A stretch of DNA of 16,265 nucleotides, from positions 1-16,265 of the forward strand of contig JAEDMP010000055.1 of the NCBI GenBank assembly GCA_016302965.1, written 5' to 3'. The translations under genes and the position numbers were made by a program. Positions within the stretch are counted from its first letter, which is position 1; each line of letters starts with the position of its first letter. This DNA is from Bacteroidaceae bacterium (GTDB taxonomy: Bacteria > Bacteroidota > Bacteroidia > Bacteroidales > Bacteroidaceae). The notes under the pieces were generated by a model that was not told where the DNA came from, searched no databases, and was given only the letters and a program-made list of their open reading frames with translations. This document shows positions 5,787 through 13,236 of this stretch, piece by piece.

Positions 5787-7099
5787 TGAAAACACTATGG
5801 ATGACCCTCCTCTGTCTGCTGCCACTCTGTGTGCAGGCACAGGATAACCCCATCTGGAGCGAAGGCTCCGAGTGGGAGGTTTACTACACGGATGATGTGG
5901 AACCCGATTCGGGTGTGACTTCGGCTACGGAGGTACATGTCGCCTACCGTCTGAAAAAGGCGGATGATGACTGTCTGGCCTTGGAGAAAGTGATGTTTGT
6001 AGACAATCAACCCCAGGCTCCCCAACTGCAAGGCTATATCCGCACTGAGCGTAACGGTGCGATGGTGTATGTGCGCCCCATCCTGATAGATGGACGAGTG
6101 GGCGAGGAATGTCTGCTCTATGATTTCAGCCAGCCCTTCGAGTATGGCCGAACCATACGCTATGGTGTCTATGGGGGCGGGGTACAAGAACTGTATATTG
6201 ACTGGCAGGAGGGTTCGCTCGACTACTTTATGCTCCACAATGGCAGCCGTTGTCTGCCTGCATGGAAAGGGATTGTCTATCAGTATGGCTTCCTTGGCGG
6301 CCCCATGGAACTGTTTTTCGGGAACAGCATCCCCTCCCATGCCAAACGTCCCAGACCCTCCAATATCAGCCATGTGATTTTCACCTCTAAAGGCGGACAG
6401 AAACGGATGCGGTCGGCTGCTGCGGATGAGGATGTGCAGGTGGCTTACGAAGAGATGCTCACCGAGGGCAGTGTGTGGGAGTGTTTGGGCATGCCGACCG
6501 ATCTTCGGGCCCAAGTGTGGCCCCTTTCTATCCGGATGCACGGTGACACGCTGGTGGGCAATCGCCTGTGCAAGTTGCTCTTCTCACCAGAACTGGACCG
6601 CCGGATGACGGTGTTTGAGGAAGGAAGAAAACTGTATGCCGTCGGTGAGGAGGGAGAGCCCGAAGTGATACTTGATTTCGGTATGCAGCAGGGCGACCTC
6701 CTGGATAATGGAGTAGGGTATGTGCTCGATTGCAGCATGGAACAGAACCTGGGCTACCGTTATCCGGTTATCACCATCGATACCGGGCTTGACTGCACCT
6801 CCTATATGAGCGGCGAAACGGCTCCTTGGCTCTACCAACTTATCGAGGGTATCGGTGTGAGCAAGGATGAGCATCTCGGACACCGTCTGCTGTCTGCCGA
6901 ATCGGCCGTCACCTATCTGCAACGGTGCTGGAAGGACGGACAGCTGGTCTACCAGTCGCCTTGGTGCAAAGAGACTTCCATCCGCCAGCCCGCAGCCGGA
7001 ACCCTTTCCCCCTGCTTTGACCTGCAAGGTCGTCGGTTAGATACTCCTCCCTCCAAGGGCATCTATATCCAGAACCGTCGGAAGATAATCGTACAGTGA
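5783..7099 (+). CDS. Secreted two-repeat protein of unknown function
   Basis: A 438-residue exported protein. Residues 1-20 form a signal peptide (LWMTLLCLLPLCVQAQ, likely cut after A19 or Q20). The mature part holds two copies of one module: one from about residue 25 (EGSEWEVYY) and one from about 232 (EGSVWECLGMP), each continuing through strands like 'EEGRKLYAVGEEGEPEVILDF' followed by GD-containing loops. The C-terminus (FDLQGRRLDTPPSKGIYIQN, then RRKIIVQ) matches the short tail found on many Prevotella secreted proteins and related to type IX sorting sequences, so the protein may be surface-delivered. It overlaps the upstream regulator by four bases (ATGA), which implies translational coupling. 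ATG 5786 is an alternative start. I do not recognise an enzyme motif; cysteines are few, and no metal or catalytic site is evident. Confidence 0.75.
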   Translation: MMKTLWMTLLCLLPLCVQAQDNPIWSEGSEWEVYYTDDVEPDSGVTSATEVHVAYRLKKADDDCLALEKVMFVDNQPQAPQLQGYIRTERNGAMVYVRPILIDGRVGEECLLYDFSQPFEYGRTIRYGVYGGGVQELYIDWQEGSLDYFMLHNGSRCLPAWKGIVYQYGFLGGPMELFFGNSIPSHAKRPRPSNISHVIFTSKGGQKRMRSAAADEDVQVAYEEMLTEGSVWECLGMPTDLRAQVWPLSIRMHGDTLVGNRLCKLLFSPELDRRMTVFEEGRKLYAVGEEGEPEVILDFGMQQGDLLDNGVGYVLDCSMEQNLGYRYPVITIDTGLDCTSYMSGETAPWLYQLIEGIGVSKDEHLGHRLLSAESAVTYLQRCWKDGQLVYQSPWCKETSIRQPAAGTLSPCFDLQGRRLDTPPSKGIYIQNRRKIIVQ

Positions 7100-7237
7100 G
7101 CTGCCGGTTGGGCTTAGGCTGTCAGATTGTCAGTCTGAGGCAGATGATTGGCAGAAACGAAAGGCGGGATTGTCATGATTTGGGAAAAAGTGGAAGAAAA
7201 ATGTGAAAAAGTGTGATTTATGGACTTGAACCAGTGG

Positions 7238-7265
7238 CAAAAGCGTGTCGGATGGCACGCTTTTG
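7238..7265. other. 10-bp perfect inverted repeat between the upstream operon and groES
   Basis: CAAAAGCGTG at 7238-7247 and CACGCTTTTG at 7256-7265 are exact reverse complements with an 8-nt loop. It lies 138 bp after the secreted-protein stop and 115 bp before groES. No long T-run follows, so terminator activity would depend on the T4 inside the right arm. It could equally be an operator. It is not the CIRCE element of HrcA-regulated chaperone operons (TTAGCACTC/GAGTGCTAA). Confidence 0.6.
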
Positions 7266-7268
7266 GCA
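7253..7268 (+). promoter_or_regulatory. Candidate sigma-54 (-24/-12) promoter for groESL
   Basis: TGGCACG (7253-7259), four bases, then TGGCA (7264-7268). The RpoN consensus is TGGCACG, four bases, TTGCA, so only one specified base differs, and the essential GG and GC pairs have the right spacing. Transcription would start near 7280 and give a leader of about 100 nt. The match partly coincides with the right arm of the inverted repeat at 7238-7265, so it may be fortuitous. No convincing TAnnTTTG box was found between 7100 and 7380. Confidence 0.35.
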
Positions 7269-7312
7269 TAAAGAAGGGTGACAAGCCTGACGAACAGTCA
7301 GCCGAAGTCGAC

Positions 7313-7333
7313 GGATGGCTCTTGCAGCCATTC
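7313..7333 (+). other. Small hairpin in the groES leader
   Basis: GGATGGCT at 7313-7320 can pair with AGCCATTC at 7326-7333 (8 bp including one G-T) around the loop CTTGC. It would sit in the 5' leader about 48 nt before the groES ATG. The stem is short, and a regulatory role, such as temperature-sensitive folding, is only a possibility. Confidence 0.3.
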
Positions 7334-7380
7334 CCTATCATCAACAACAAAATATCAACATCTTAAAAAATAACAACATT

Positions 7381-7653
7381 ATGAACATCAAACCATTGGC
7401 AGACAGAGTGCTTGTACTCCCTGCCCCCGCAGAAGAGAAAATTGGTGGAATCATCATTCCTGACACTGCAAAAGAAAAGCCGCTCCATGGCTCAATCGTA
7501 GCCACAGGCAATGGCACCAAAGACGAAGAGATGGTGCTCAAGGCCGGTGACGAGGTGCTCTATGGCAAATATGCCGGCACTGAACTGGAGTATGAGGGTG
7601 TGAAGTATCTGATGATGAGACAGAGCGATGTGCTCGCCGTTATCGAGAAATAA
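7381..7653 (+). CDS. groES: Co-chaperonin GroES (Hsp10)
   Basis: Forms the heptameric lid of the GroEL chamber in the cytoplasm. The 90 residues MNIKPLADRVLVLPAPAEEK onward match the family along its length: the beta-barrel start, the mobile loop around IIIPDTAKEKPLHGSIVATG that contacts GroEL, then AGDEVLYGKYAGTELEYEG and the closing DVLAVIEK. ATG 7381 is chosen because MNIKPLADRV is the conserved N-terminus; a frame extension to 7315 would add 22 unrelated residues. groEL follows after 64 bp, with no hairpin between (only a T-run at about 7661), so the two are co-transcribed. Confidence 0.98.
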   Translation: MNIKPLADRVLVLPAPAEEKIGGIIIPDTAKEKPLHGSIVATGNGTKDEEMVLKAGDEVLYGKYAGTELEYEGVKYLMMRQSDVLAVIEK

Positions 7654-7717
7654 GCAAGCGTTTTTTTTTTCAATACACATTATTTATTATATTCATTATA
7701 TAATTTAGCATACGATT

Positions 7718-9349
7718 ATGGCAAAAGATATCAAATTCAATATGGACGCCCGCGACATCATGAAGAAGGGCGTTGACCAGTTGGCTAATGCTGTCAAGGT
7801 AACCCTTGGTCCCAAGGGCCGTAATGTAATCATCGAGAAGAAGTTTGGCGCTCCCCAGATTACCAAGGACGGTGTGACCGTAGCCAAGGAGGTGGAACTC
7901 GAAGACCACTTTGAGAACACCGGCGCACAGCTCGTGAAGAGCGTGGCCAGCAAGACTGGTGATGACGCTGGTGACGGTACAACCACTGCTACCATCCTCG
8001 CACAGAGCATCGTGAATGTGGGTCTGAAGAACGTGACCGCCGGTGCCAACCCCATGGACCTCAAACGTGGTATCGACAAGGCTGTGGCTGCCGTGGTGGA
8101 ATACATCAAGAGCACGGCCGAAAAGGTGGATGACAACTACGAGAAGATTGAGCAGGTGGCTACCGTATCTGCCAACAATGACCCTGAAATCGGTAAACTC
8201 ATTGCCGATGCCATGCGCAAGGTGAGCAAGGATGGCGTCATCACCATCGAGGAGAGCAAGAGCCGCGACACCTATATCAATGTGGTGGAGGGTATGCAGT
8301 TCGACCGTGGCTATCTGAGCGGCTATTTCGTGACCGATGCCGACAAGATGGAGTGCGTGATGGACAACCCCTATATCCTCATCTACGACAAGAAGATCAG
8401 CAACATAAAGGACTTCCTGCCCATCCTGCAGCCCGCTGCCGAGAGTGGCCGTCCGCTGCTCGTGATTGCCGAGGATGTTGACTCTGAGGCACTCACCACA
8501 CTCGTGGTCAACCGTCTGCGTGGCGGCTTGAAGATTTGCGCTGTCAAGGCTCCCGGATTCGGCGACCGTCGCAAGGCTATGCTTGAGGATATTGCCGTGC
8601 TCACCGGTGGTGTCGTCATCAGCGAGGAGAAGGGTCTGAAACTGGAACAGGCTACGCTCGACATGCTGGGCACCTGCGACAAGGTGACCGTGACCAAGGA
8701 CAATACCACCATCGTCAATGGTGCCGGTGACAAGCAGTTGATTGCCGACCGTGTTGCCATGATCAAGAACGAGATGGCCAACACCACCAGTTCCTACGAC
8801 AAGGAGAAGCTGCAGGAGCGTCTCGCCAAACTGGCAGGCGGTGTGGCTGTGCTCTACGTGGGTGCCAACAGTGAGGTGGAGATGAAGGAGAAGAAGGATC
8901 GCGTAGACGATGCCCTCTGTGCTACTCGTGCTGCCATCGAGGAAGGTGTGGTTGCCGGTGGCGGTACGACCTATATCCGCGCGCTTGATTCACTGAAGGA
9001 ACTCAAGGGTGCCAATGCCGATGAGCAGACCGGTATCAACATCGTGGAGCGTGCCATCGAGGAGCCTCTGCGCCAGATTGTCACCAATGCCGGTGGCGAG
9101 GGTGCCGTGGTTGTGCAGAAGGTGCGCGAGGGCGAAGGCGACTTCGGTTACAATGCCCGCACCGATGTTTACGAGGATATGCGCAAGGCTGGTGTGATTG
9201 ATCCCGCCAAGGTTTCCCGTGTAGCTTTGGAGAATGCCGCATCTATCGCCGGACTCTTCCTCACTACCGAATGTCTGATTGTTGACAAACCTGAGGACAA
9301 GTCTGCCATGCCTATGGGCGGTGCTCCCGGTATGGGAGGAATGATGTAA
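7718..9349 (+). CDS. groEL: Chaperonin GroEL (Hsp60)
   Basis: ATP-driven tetradecameric folding chamber that works with GroES. Full length at 543 residues. Visible features are the N-terminal AKDIKFNMDARDIMKKGVDQ, the nucleotide loop TLGPKGRNV at 29-37, the ATP-binding GDGTTTA at 85-91, the apical domain in the middle, AGGVAVLYVGANSEVEMKEK, EGVVAGGGTTYIRAL in the second equatorial part, and the methionine/glycine-rich tail MPMGGAPGMGGMM that fills the chamber floor. It is the second gene of the groES-groEL unit and is followed after 26 bp by a strong terminator. Codon choice is strongly biased (many CGT, GGT and AAG codons), as expected for a highly expressed gene. Confidence 0.99.
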   Translation: MAKDIKFNMDARDIMKKGVDQLANAVKVTLGPKGRNVIIEKKFGAPQITKDGVTVAKEVELEDHFENTGAQLVKSVASKTGDDAGDGTTTATILAQSIVNVGLKNVTAGANPMDLKRGIDKAVAAVVEYIKSTAEKVDDNYEKIEQVATVSANNDPEIGKLIADAMRKVSKDGVITIEESKSRDTYINVVEGMQFDRGYLSGYFVTDADKMECVMDNPYILIYDKKISNIKDFLPILQPAAESGRPLLVIAEDVDSEALTTLVVNRLRGGLKICAVKAPGFGDRRKAMLEDIAVLTGGVVISEEKGLKLEQATLDMLGTCDKVTVTKDNTTIVNGAGDKQLIADRVAMIKNEMANTTSSYDKEKLQERLAKLAGGVAVLYVGANSEVEMKEKKDRVDDALCATRAAIEEGVVAGGGTTYIRALDSLKELKGANADEQTGINIVERAIEEPLRQIVTNAGGEGAVVVQKVREGEGDFGYNARTDVYEDMRKAGVIDPAKVSRVALENAASIAGLFLTTECLIVDKPEDKSAMPMGGAPGMGGMM

Positions 9350-9375
9350 TTTTGTAAACCTAACATAACAAATAT

Positions 9376-9415
9376 GGGGGACGAAATGCTAAAAAACATT
9401 TTGTCCCCCTGTTTT
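9376..9415 (+). terminator. Intrinsic terminator of groESL
   Basis: GGGGGACGAAATG at 9376-9388 pairs with CATTTTGTCCCCC at 9397-9409 (13 bp, one G-T) around a CTAAAAAA loop, followed by TGTTTT. It begins 26 bp after the groEL stop codon. Confidence 0.9.
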
Positions 9416-9448
9416 ATGGTAAAATGGAGAAAAAAATAGGAGAAAATG

Positions 9449-9479
9449 TTTGCAATGTGAAAGATTATGCGTAATTTTG
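9449..9479 (+). promoter_or_regulatory. Canonical Bacteroides promoter without a downstream protein gene
   Basis: TTTG at 9449-9452, a 19-bp spacer, then TAATTTTG at 9472-9479: both boxes and the spacing fit the TTTG/TAnnTTTG consensus exactly. CAATG at 9453-9457 and CATTG at 9480-9484 form a short inverted repeat flanking the promoter. Predicted start near 9486-9488. The next plus-strand features are non-coding and end in a terminator at 9598. Confidence 0.7.
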
Positions 9480-9486
9480 CATTGTC

Positions 9487-9631
9487 AAAACAGAAATATC
9501 ATCAAAAGTTCATATTGTACACAAAGTATTACGAAACACAGAAATATTTTTTTGATTTGTTTTAGTAGATTAGTTTTTAAGTAGTTTGTTTTTACGGAAC
9601 CGTTTGTCGTGAGATAAGCGGTTTTCTTTTT
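9487..9631 (+). ncRNA. Putative small RNA of about 145 nt
   Basis: Defined by the promoter at 9449-9479 and the terminator at 9598-9631. The span is A/T-rich, has no plausible ORF, and contains U-rich tracts alternating with TTAG/TTTAAGTAG motifs (TTTTAGTAGATTAG, TTTTTAAGTAGTTTG). It lies between two convergent operons, beyond the groESL terminator and before the end of the fucose cluster, so it is not obviously a leader. It could belong to a known Bacteroidales RNA family such as Bacteroidales-1, but I cannot confirm that from memory. The start is predicted to within a few bases. Confidence 0.5.
9598..9631 (+). terminator. Intrinsic terminator with GTGA tetraloop
   Basis: AACCGTTTGTC (9598-9608) pairs with GATAAGCGGTT (9613-9623): 11 bp with two G-T pairs, closed by GTGA (a GNRA tetraloop) and followed by TTCTTTTTG. 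This is a near-ideal plus-strand terminator. It serves the predicted small RNA rather than any protein gene. Confidence 0.85.
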
Positions 9632-9675
9632 GTCTCTATTCCAAGTCCGGCGTTCTATCGTTGCCAAGCAAGAAC

Positions 9676-9711
9676 AAATAAAGAAGGGTGCATCCATTGC
9701 TGGATACACCC
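9676..9711 (-). terminator. Intrinsic terminator of the fucose cluster
   Basis: On the minus strand GGGTGTATCCA, loop GCAA (a GNRA tetraloop), then TGGATGCACCC, followed by TTCTTTATTTG. The stem is 11 bp with one mismatch (plus coordinates 9686-9696 and 9701-9711). It lies 35 bp beyond the fcl stop codon and ends the minus-strand operon. Confidence 0.85.
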
Positions 9712-9745
9712 CTATAGAGGTTGTTCGTTTGATGAATCGTCAGAT

Positions 9746-10954
9746 TCACGATTGAAGACTCTCCTGATACCAATCGAAGAGCATCTTCACTCCGTCTTCT
9801 ATCTCCACGCGGTGGGTCCATCCGAGGCTGTGCAGCTTGCTCACATCAATGAGCTTGCGCATGGTGCCATCAGGCTTGGACGAGTCGAACTCGACGGTTC
9901 CCTCAAAACCGACAGCCTTCACCACCAGTTCCGACAGCTCGCGGATGGTGAGTTCCTTGCCCGTACCCACATTGATGTGGCAGTTGCGAATCTCGCCCAG
10001 CGAGGGGATAGCGCCGCCGCGTCCTTCAGAGTTGTTGCGGTCAACATCGCCTGTGGTGGATGCTCCGTAGAACACCGACGAGTACTTCTCGATGCCGATG
10101 ATGTCCTTGAAGTCGACGTTGAGCAGCACATGCACGCTGGCATCGGCCATATCCTCGCTCCAGAGAAATTCGCGCAGCGGTGTGCCTGTGCCCCACAGCA
10201 CCACCTTGTTGTCGTAGATACCGTAGAACTCCAGTGCCTTCAGAATGCGTTCATGGCTGTTGTTGCCGTCCACATTGCCCTCTCCGATGAGGCTCTTGAG
10301 TTTCTCGTCGGGATTGATAGGCCGTTTGTTCATGTCAATCTCGATACGCTTCCAGTCGCCCTCGTGGATGAGTTTTGCGAGATAGATCTTGCGCATCATC
10401 GCCGGCATCACATGTGAGTTCTCGAGATGGAAGTTGTCATTGGGACCGTAGAGATTGGTGGGCATCACTGCGATATAGTTGGTGCCATACTGCAGGTTGT
10501 ACGACTCGCACATCTTCAGTCCGGCAATCTTGGCGATGGCATACTCCTCGTTGGTATATTCCAGTGGCGAGGTGAGCAGTGCCTCTTCCTTCATCGGCTG
10601 GGGCGCATTCTTCGGATAGATGCAGGTGGAACCGAGGAAGAGCAGTTTCTTCACCCCATGCGAGTAGGCATTGCTGATGACGTTGCACTGCATCTTCATG
10701 TTCTGCATGATGAAATCGGCACGGTAGAGACTGTTGGCCATGATGCCACCCACGAAGGCGGCAGCGAGGACAACGGCATCGGGCCTTTCCTCATCAAAGA
10801 AACGCTCTACAGCCACCTGGTCAGTGAGGTCGAGTTCATGGTGGGTTCTTCCCACGAGGTTGTGATAGCCTCTTGCCTCCAGGTTGTTCCAGATGGCAGA
10901 ACCCACGAGTCCGCGGTGTCCTGCCACATATATCTTGCTGTCTTTGGATAACAT
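9746..10954 (-). CDS. fcl: GDP-L-fucose synthase
   Basis: Epimerises and reduces GDP-4-keto-6-deoxymannose to GDP-L-fucose with NADPH, the last step of the pathway. It is a short-chain dehydrogenase-type fold with GHRGLVG at 12-18 and the catalytic set Ser109, Cys111 (GSTCIYP), Tyr138, Lys142 (YAIAK) and His181 all present. At 402 residues it is about 80 longer than the E. coli enzyme (321). The extra sequence sits in two places: ~195-240 (HEGDWKRIEIDMNKRPINPD and following) before LWGTGTPLREFLW, and ~290-320 (FYGASTTGDVDRNNSEGRGG) before CHINVGTGKELTIREL. The C-terminal SSKPDGTMRKLIDVSKLHSLGW is conserved. It is the last gene of the cluster, 25 bp after gmd. Confidence 0.96.
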   Translation of the reverse strand: MLSKDSKIYVAGHRGLVGSAIWNNLEARGYHNLVGRTHHELDLTDQVAVERFFDEERPDAVVLAAAFVGGIMANSLYRADFIMQNMKMQCNVISNAYSHGVKKLLFLGSTCIYPKNAPQPMKEEALLTSPLEYTNEEYAIAKIAGLKMCESYNLQYGTNYIAVMPTNLYGPNDNFHLENSHVMPAMMRKIYLAKLIHEGDWKRIEIDMNKRPINPDEKLKSLIGEGNVDGNNSHERILKALEFYGIYDNKVVLWGTGTPLREFLWSEDMADASVHVLLNVDFKDIIGIEKYSSVFYGASTTGDVDRNNSEGRGGAIPSLGEIRNCHINVGTGKELTIRELSELVVKAVGFEGTVEFDSSKPDGTMRKLIDVSKLHSLGWTHRVEIEDGVKMLFDWYQESLQS

Positions 10955-10979
10955 GATAATCTGCTGAATACTTCCGGTT

Positions 10980-12071
10980 TTATTTCACAATACCCTTTTC
11001 GAGATACTCTGCCAGGTTGGTACGCACCACCGATGCCACGTGCTCAGCGGCCACCTTCTGCATGTCATGCTTCACCATGATTTCAACCAACTGTTCGAAG
11101 GTGGTTGTCTGCGGGTTCCATCCCAGCTCGGTCTTCGCCTTGGTGGGGTCACCCCAGAGGTTCACCACGTCGGTGGGACGGTAGAAGTCTTCGCTGACAG
11201 CCACAACCACCTTGCCGTTGGCCACGTTGATACCCTTCTCGTTCACGCCTTCACCCTCCCAGCGCAGTTCGATGCCGGCATGGTGGAAGGCGAGGGTGGC
11301 AAACTCTCTCACCGTATGCTGCACACCGGTAGCGATGACGAAGTCTTCTGGAGTCTCGTGCTGAAGGATGAGCCACATACATTCCACATAATCCTTGGCA
11401 TAACCCCAGTCGCGCAGTGAGTCGAGGTTGCCGAGGTAGAGGCAATCCTGTTTGCCCTGGGCGATGCGGGCGGCGGCCAGCGTAATCTTTCGGGTGACGA
11501 AGGTCTCGCCGCGGCGCTCACTCTCATGGTTGAAGAGAATGCCCGAGCAGCAGAACATATTGTAGGCTTCGCGGTATTCCTTGACAATCCAGAAGCCGTA
11601 GAGCTTGGCCACGGCATAGGGGCTGTAGGGATGGAAGGGGGTCTTCTCGTTCTGGGGCACTTCTTCCACCTTGCCGTAGAGTTCAGAGGTAGATGCCTGA
11701 TAGATGCGGCAAGTGTCTCCCAGACCCAGCTGGCGCACGGCTTCGAGCACACGCAGAACGCCAGTAGCATCGACATCAGCCGTAAACTCAGGTGAGTCGA
11801 AGCTCACCTGTACGTGGCTTTGGGCGGCGAGGTTATAGATTTCTGTGGGTTTCACCTTGCCGATGACTCCCAGAATACTCATGGAGTCGCCCAGGTCGGC
11901 ATAGTGCAGATGGAAATGGGGCTTTCCTTCGAGATGGGCGATGCGTTCGCGATAGTCAACAGACGAGCGGCGGATGGTGCCATGCACATCATAGCCCTTG
12001 GCCAATAAAAATTCGGCCAAGTAAGAACCGTCTTGACCTGTGATACCTGTGATGAGAGCAACTTTTTTCAT
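10980..12071 (-). CDS. gmd: GDP-mannose 4,6-dehydratase
   Basis: Converts GDP-mannose to GDP-4-keto-6-deoxymannose, the committed step to GDP-L-fucose. Full-length extended SDR of 363 residues: cofactor loop GITGQDG at 9-15, RRSS at 34-37 for NADP binding, LGDSMSI, NLAAQSHV, catalytic T128 and E130 (STSELYG), Y152 and K156 (YSPYAVAKLYG), then NHESERRGETFVTRKIT and the substrate-binding DWGYAKDYVECMW and RPTDVVNLWGDPTKAKTELGW. ATG at 12071 gives MKKVALITGITGQ, the standard N-terminus. It lies 65 bp after manC and 25 bp before fcl, in the order in which the enzymes act. Confidence 0.98.
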   Translation of the reverse strand: MKKVALITGITGQDGSYLAEFLLAKGYDVHGTIRRSSVDYRERIAHLEGKPHFHLHYADLGDSMSILGVIGKVKPTEIYNLAAQSHVQVSFDSPEFTADVDATGVLRVLEAVRQLGLGDTCRIYQASTSELYGKVEEVPQNEKTPFHPYSPYAVAKLYGFWIVKEYREAYNMFCCSGILFNHESERRGETFVTRKITLAAARIAQGKQDCLYLGNLDSLRDWGYAKDYVECMWLILQHETPEDFVIATGVQHTVREFATLAFHHAGIELRWEGEGVNEKGINVANGKVVVAVSEDFYRPTDVVNLWGDPTKAKTELGWNPQTTTFEQLVEIMVKHDMQKVAAEHVASVVRTNLAEYLEKGIVK

Positions 12072-12136
12072 TGAAATTTTTTTCTTTTTGTTTGTTTATT
12101 TTTGAAACTATGTGATTAATGCTTGCGATAAACAGA

Positions 12137-13207
12137 CTATTTTTCTCCGGTGAATTGCTTGATGCGCTGTTCCTCAGACAGTTTGCAGATGAGCAACGTA
12201 TCTTCGTTTTCTGCCACGATATAGCCTTCGAGTCCTTGAATGATTACCTTTTTCTCCTGCATGGTATGAATCATGCAGTCGGTAGTCTCGAAGAGACGGA
12301 TATCGTTGCCGATGGCTGCATTGCCATAGAGGTCTTTCTTGGCCTGATTGCGCAGCGAACCCCAAGTGCCAAGGTCGCTCCAGCCAAATTCGCCTGGGCA
12401 GACAAAGATTTCTTCGGCTTTCTCCATGATGGCATAGTCCACAGAGATACTCTCGCATTCAGGGAAGACGCGGTCGATTTCTTCCTGTTCCTTGTCGGTG
12501 CCGTAGTAGGGCAGCAGATTTTCAAAGGTTTCCGAGATGGCTGGCTGGTAGACACGGAAGGCATTGACAATCGTACTGACGTTCCAGATGAAGATGCCTG
12601 CATTCCAGAAGTAATTGTTCTTCTTGATATACTGCTCGGCTGTGGCGGCATCAGGTTTCTCTTTGAAGGAGTCCACTCTGAAGATGCCCTTGTTGCGCAG
12701 CGAGCTGGAAGAGAGGTCGGCTTGAATATAGCCGTATCCCGTTTCGGGGCGGGTGGGCTGAATGCCCAGTGTGACGATGGCATCGGTCTCGGCGGTGAAG
12801 CTGAGGCAGCTGGTGATGATGCGCTGAAATTCGGCTACATCCATCACTACGTGGTCACTGGGAGTGACAACGATGTTGGCCTTGGGATCCTTCGACTTGA
12901 TTCTCCAGCTGACGTATGCAATGCAGGGAGCTGTATTGCGCCGGCATGGTTCGCAGAGGATGTTGCCTGCAGGCACTTGGGGCAACTGCTCTCTGACAAT
13001 GTCTGCATAACATTTGTTGGTGACAATCCACACGTTTTCGGGAAGGCAGATTCCCTTGAATCGCTCCACGGTCAGTTGGAGCAGTGATTTTCCTAATCCT
13101 AAAACGTCGATAAACTGTTTGGGTTTCTCGGCTGTGCTCATCGGCCAGAATCGGCTTCCTACACCTCCAGCCATGATTACGAGGTGATTGTTTGTCTTTA
13201 TAGCCAT
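12137..13207 (-). CDS. manC: Mannose-1-phosphate guanylyltransferase
   Basis: Makes GDP-mannose from mannose-1-phosphate and GTP in the cytoplasm. The 356 residues cover the nucleotidyltransferase domain only; the C-terminal phosphomannose isomerase domain of bifunctional forms (~470 residues) is absent. Motifs: pyrophosphorylase signature AGGVGSRFWPMSTAEKPKQF at 13-32, EPCRRNTAPCIAY, VTPSDHVV, the sugar-binding PTRPETGYGYIQ, FKEKPDAATAEQY and WNAGIFIWN, and late in the protein FGWSDLGTWGSL. The only related alternative, a glucose-1-phosphate nucleotidyltransferase, fits these motifs poorly. It precedes gmd and follows the DedA gene by 29 bp. Phosphomannomutase is not in the window. Confidence 0.95.
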   Translation of the reverse strand: MAIKTNNHLVIMAGGVGSRFWPMSTAEKPKQFIDVLGLGKSLLQLTVERFKGICLPENVWIVTNKCYADIVREQLPQVPAGNILCEPCRRNTAPCIAYVSWRIKSKDPKANIVVTPSDHVVMDVAEFQRIITSCLSFTAETDAIVTLGIQPTRPETGYGYIQADLSSSSLRNKGIFRVDSFKEKPDAATAEQYIKKNNYFWNAGIFIWNVSTIVNAFRVYQPAISETFENLLPYYGTDKEQEEIDRVFPECESISVDYAIMEKAEEIFVCPGEFGWSDLGTWGSLRNQAKKDLYGNAAIGNDIRLFETTDCMIHTMQEKKVIIQGLEGYIVAENEDTLLICKLSEEQRIKQFTGEK

Positions 13208-13236
13208 ACGGATAATGATTAAAGATTGATAATATG

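Noticed and set aside
5795..6541. 248-codon minus-strand frame opposite the secreted protein
   Set aside because: The plus frame has a signal peptide, repeats and a sorting-like tail; the antisense product has none of these.
7100..7380. CIRCE (HrcA) operator before groES
   Set aside because: Neither TTAGCACTC nor GAGTGCTAA nor a near match is present; the dyad found has different arms.
9485..9709. 74-codon minus-strand frame across the small-RNA region
   Set aside because: It is Phe/Lys/Leu-rich, crosses both terminator hairpins and has no start context; it is an AT-rich chance frame.
9752..10417. 221-codon open frame on the plus strand opposite fcl
   Set aside because: The frame is antisense to the conserved C-terminal half of GDP-L-fucose synthase and has no promoter or domain signal.
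12119..13087. 322-codon open frame on the plus strand opposite manC
   Set aside because: manC has all its catalytic motifs on the other strand, and this frame shows no recognisable domain; it is a shadow.
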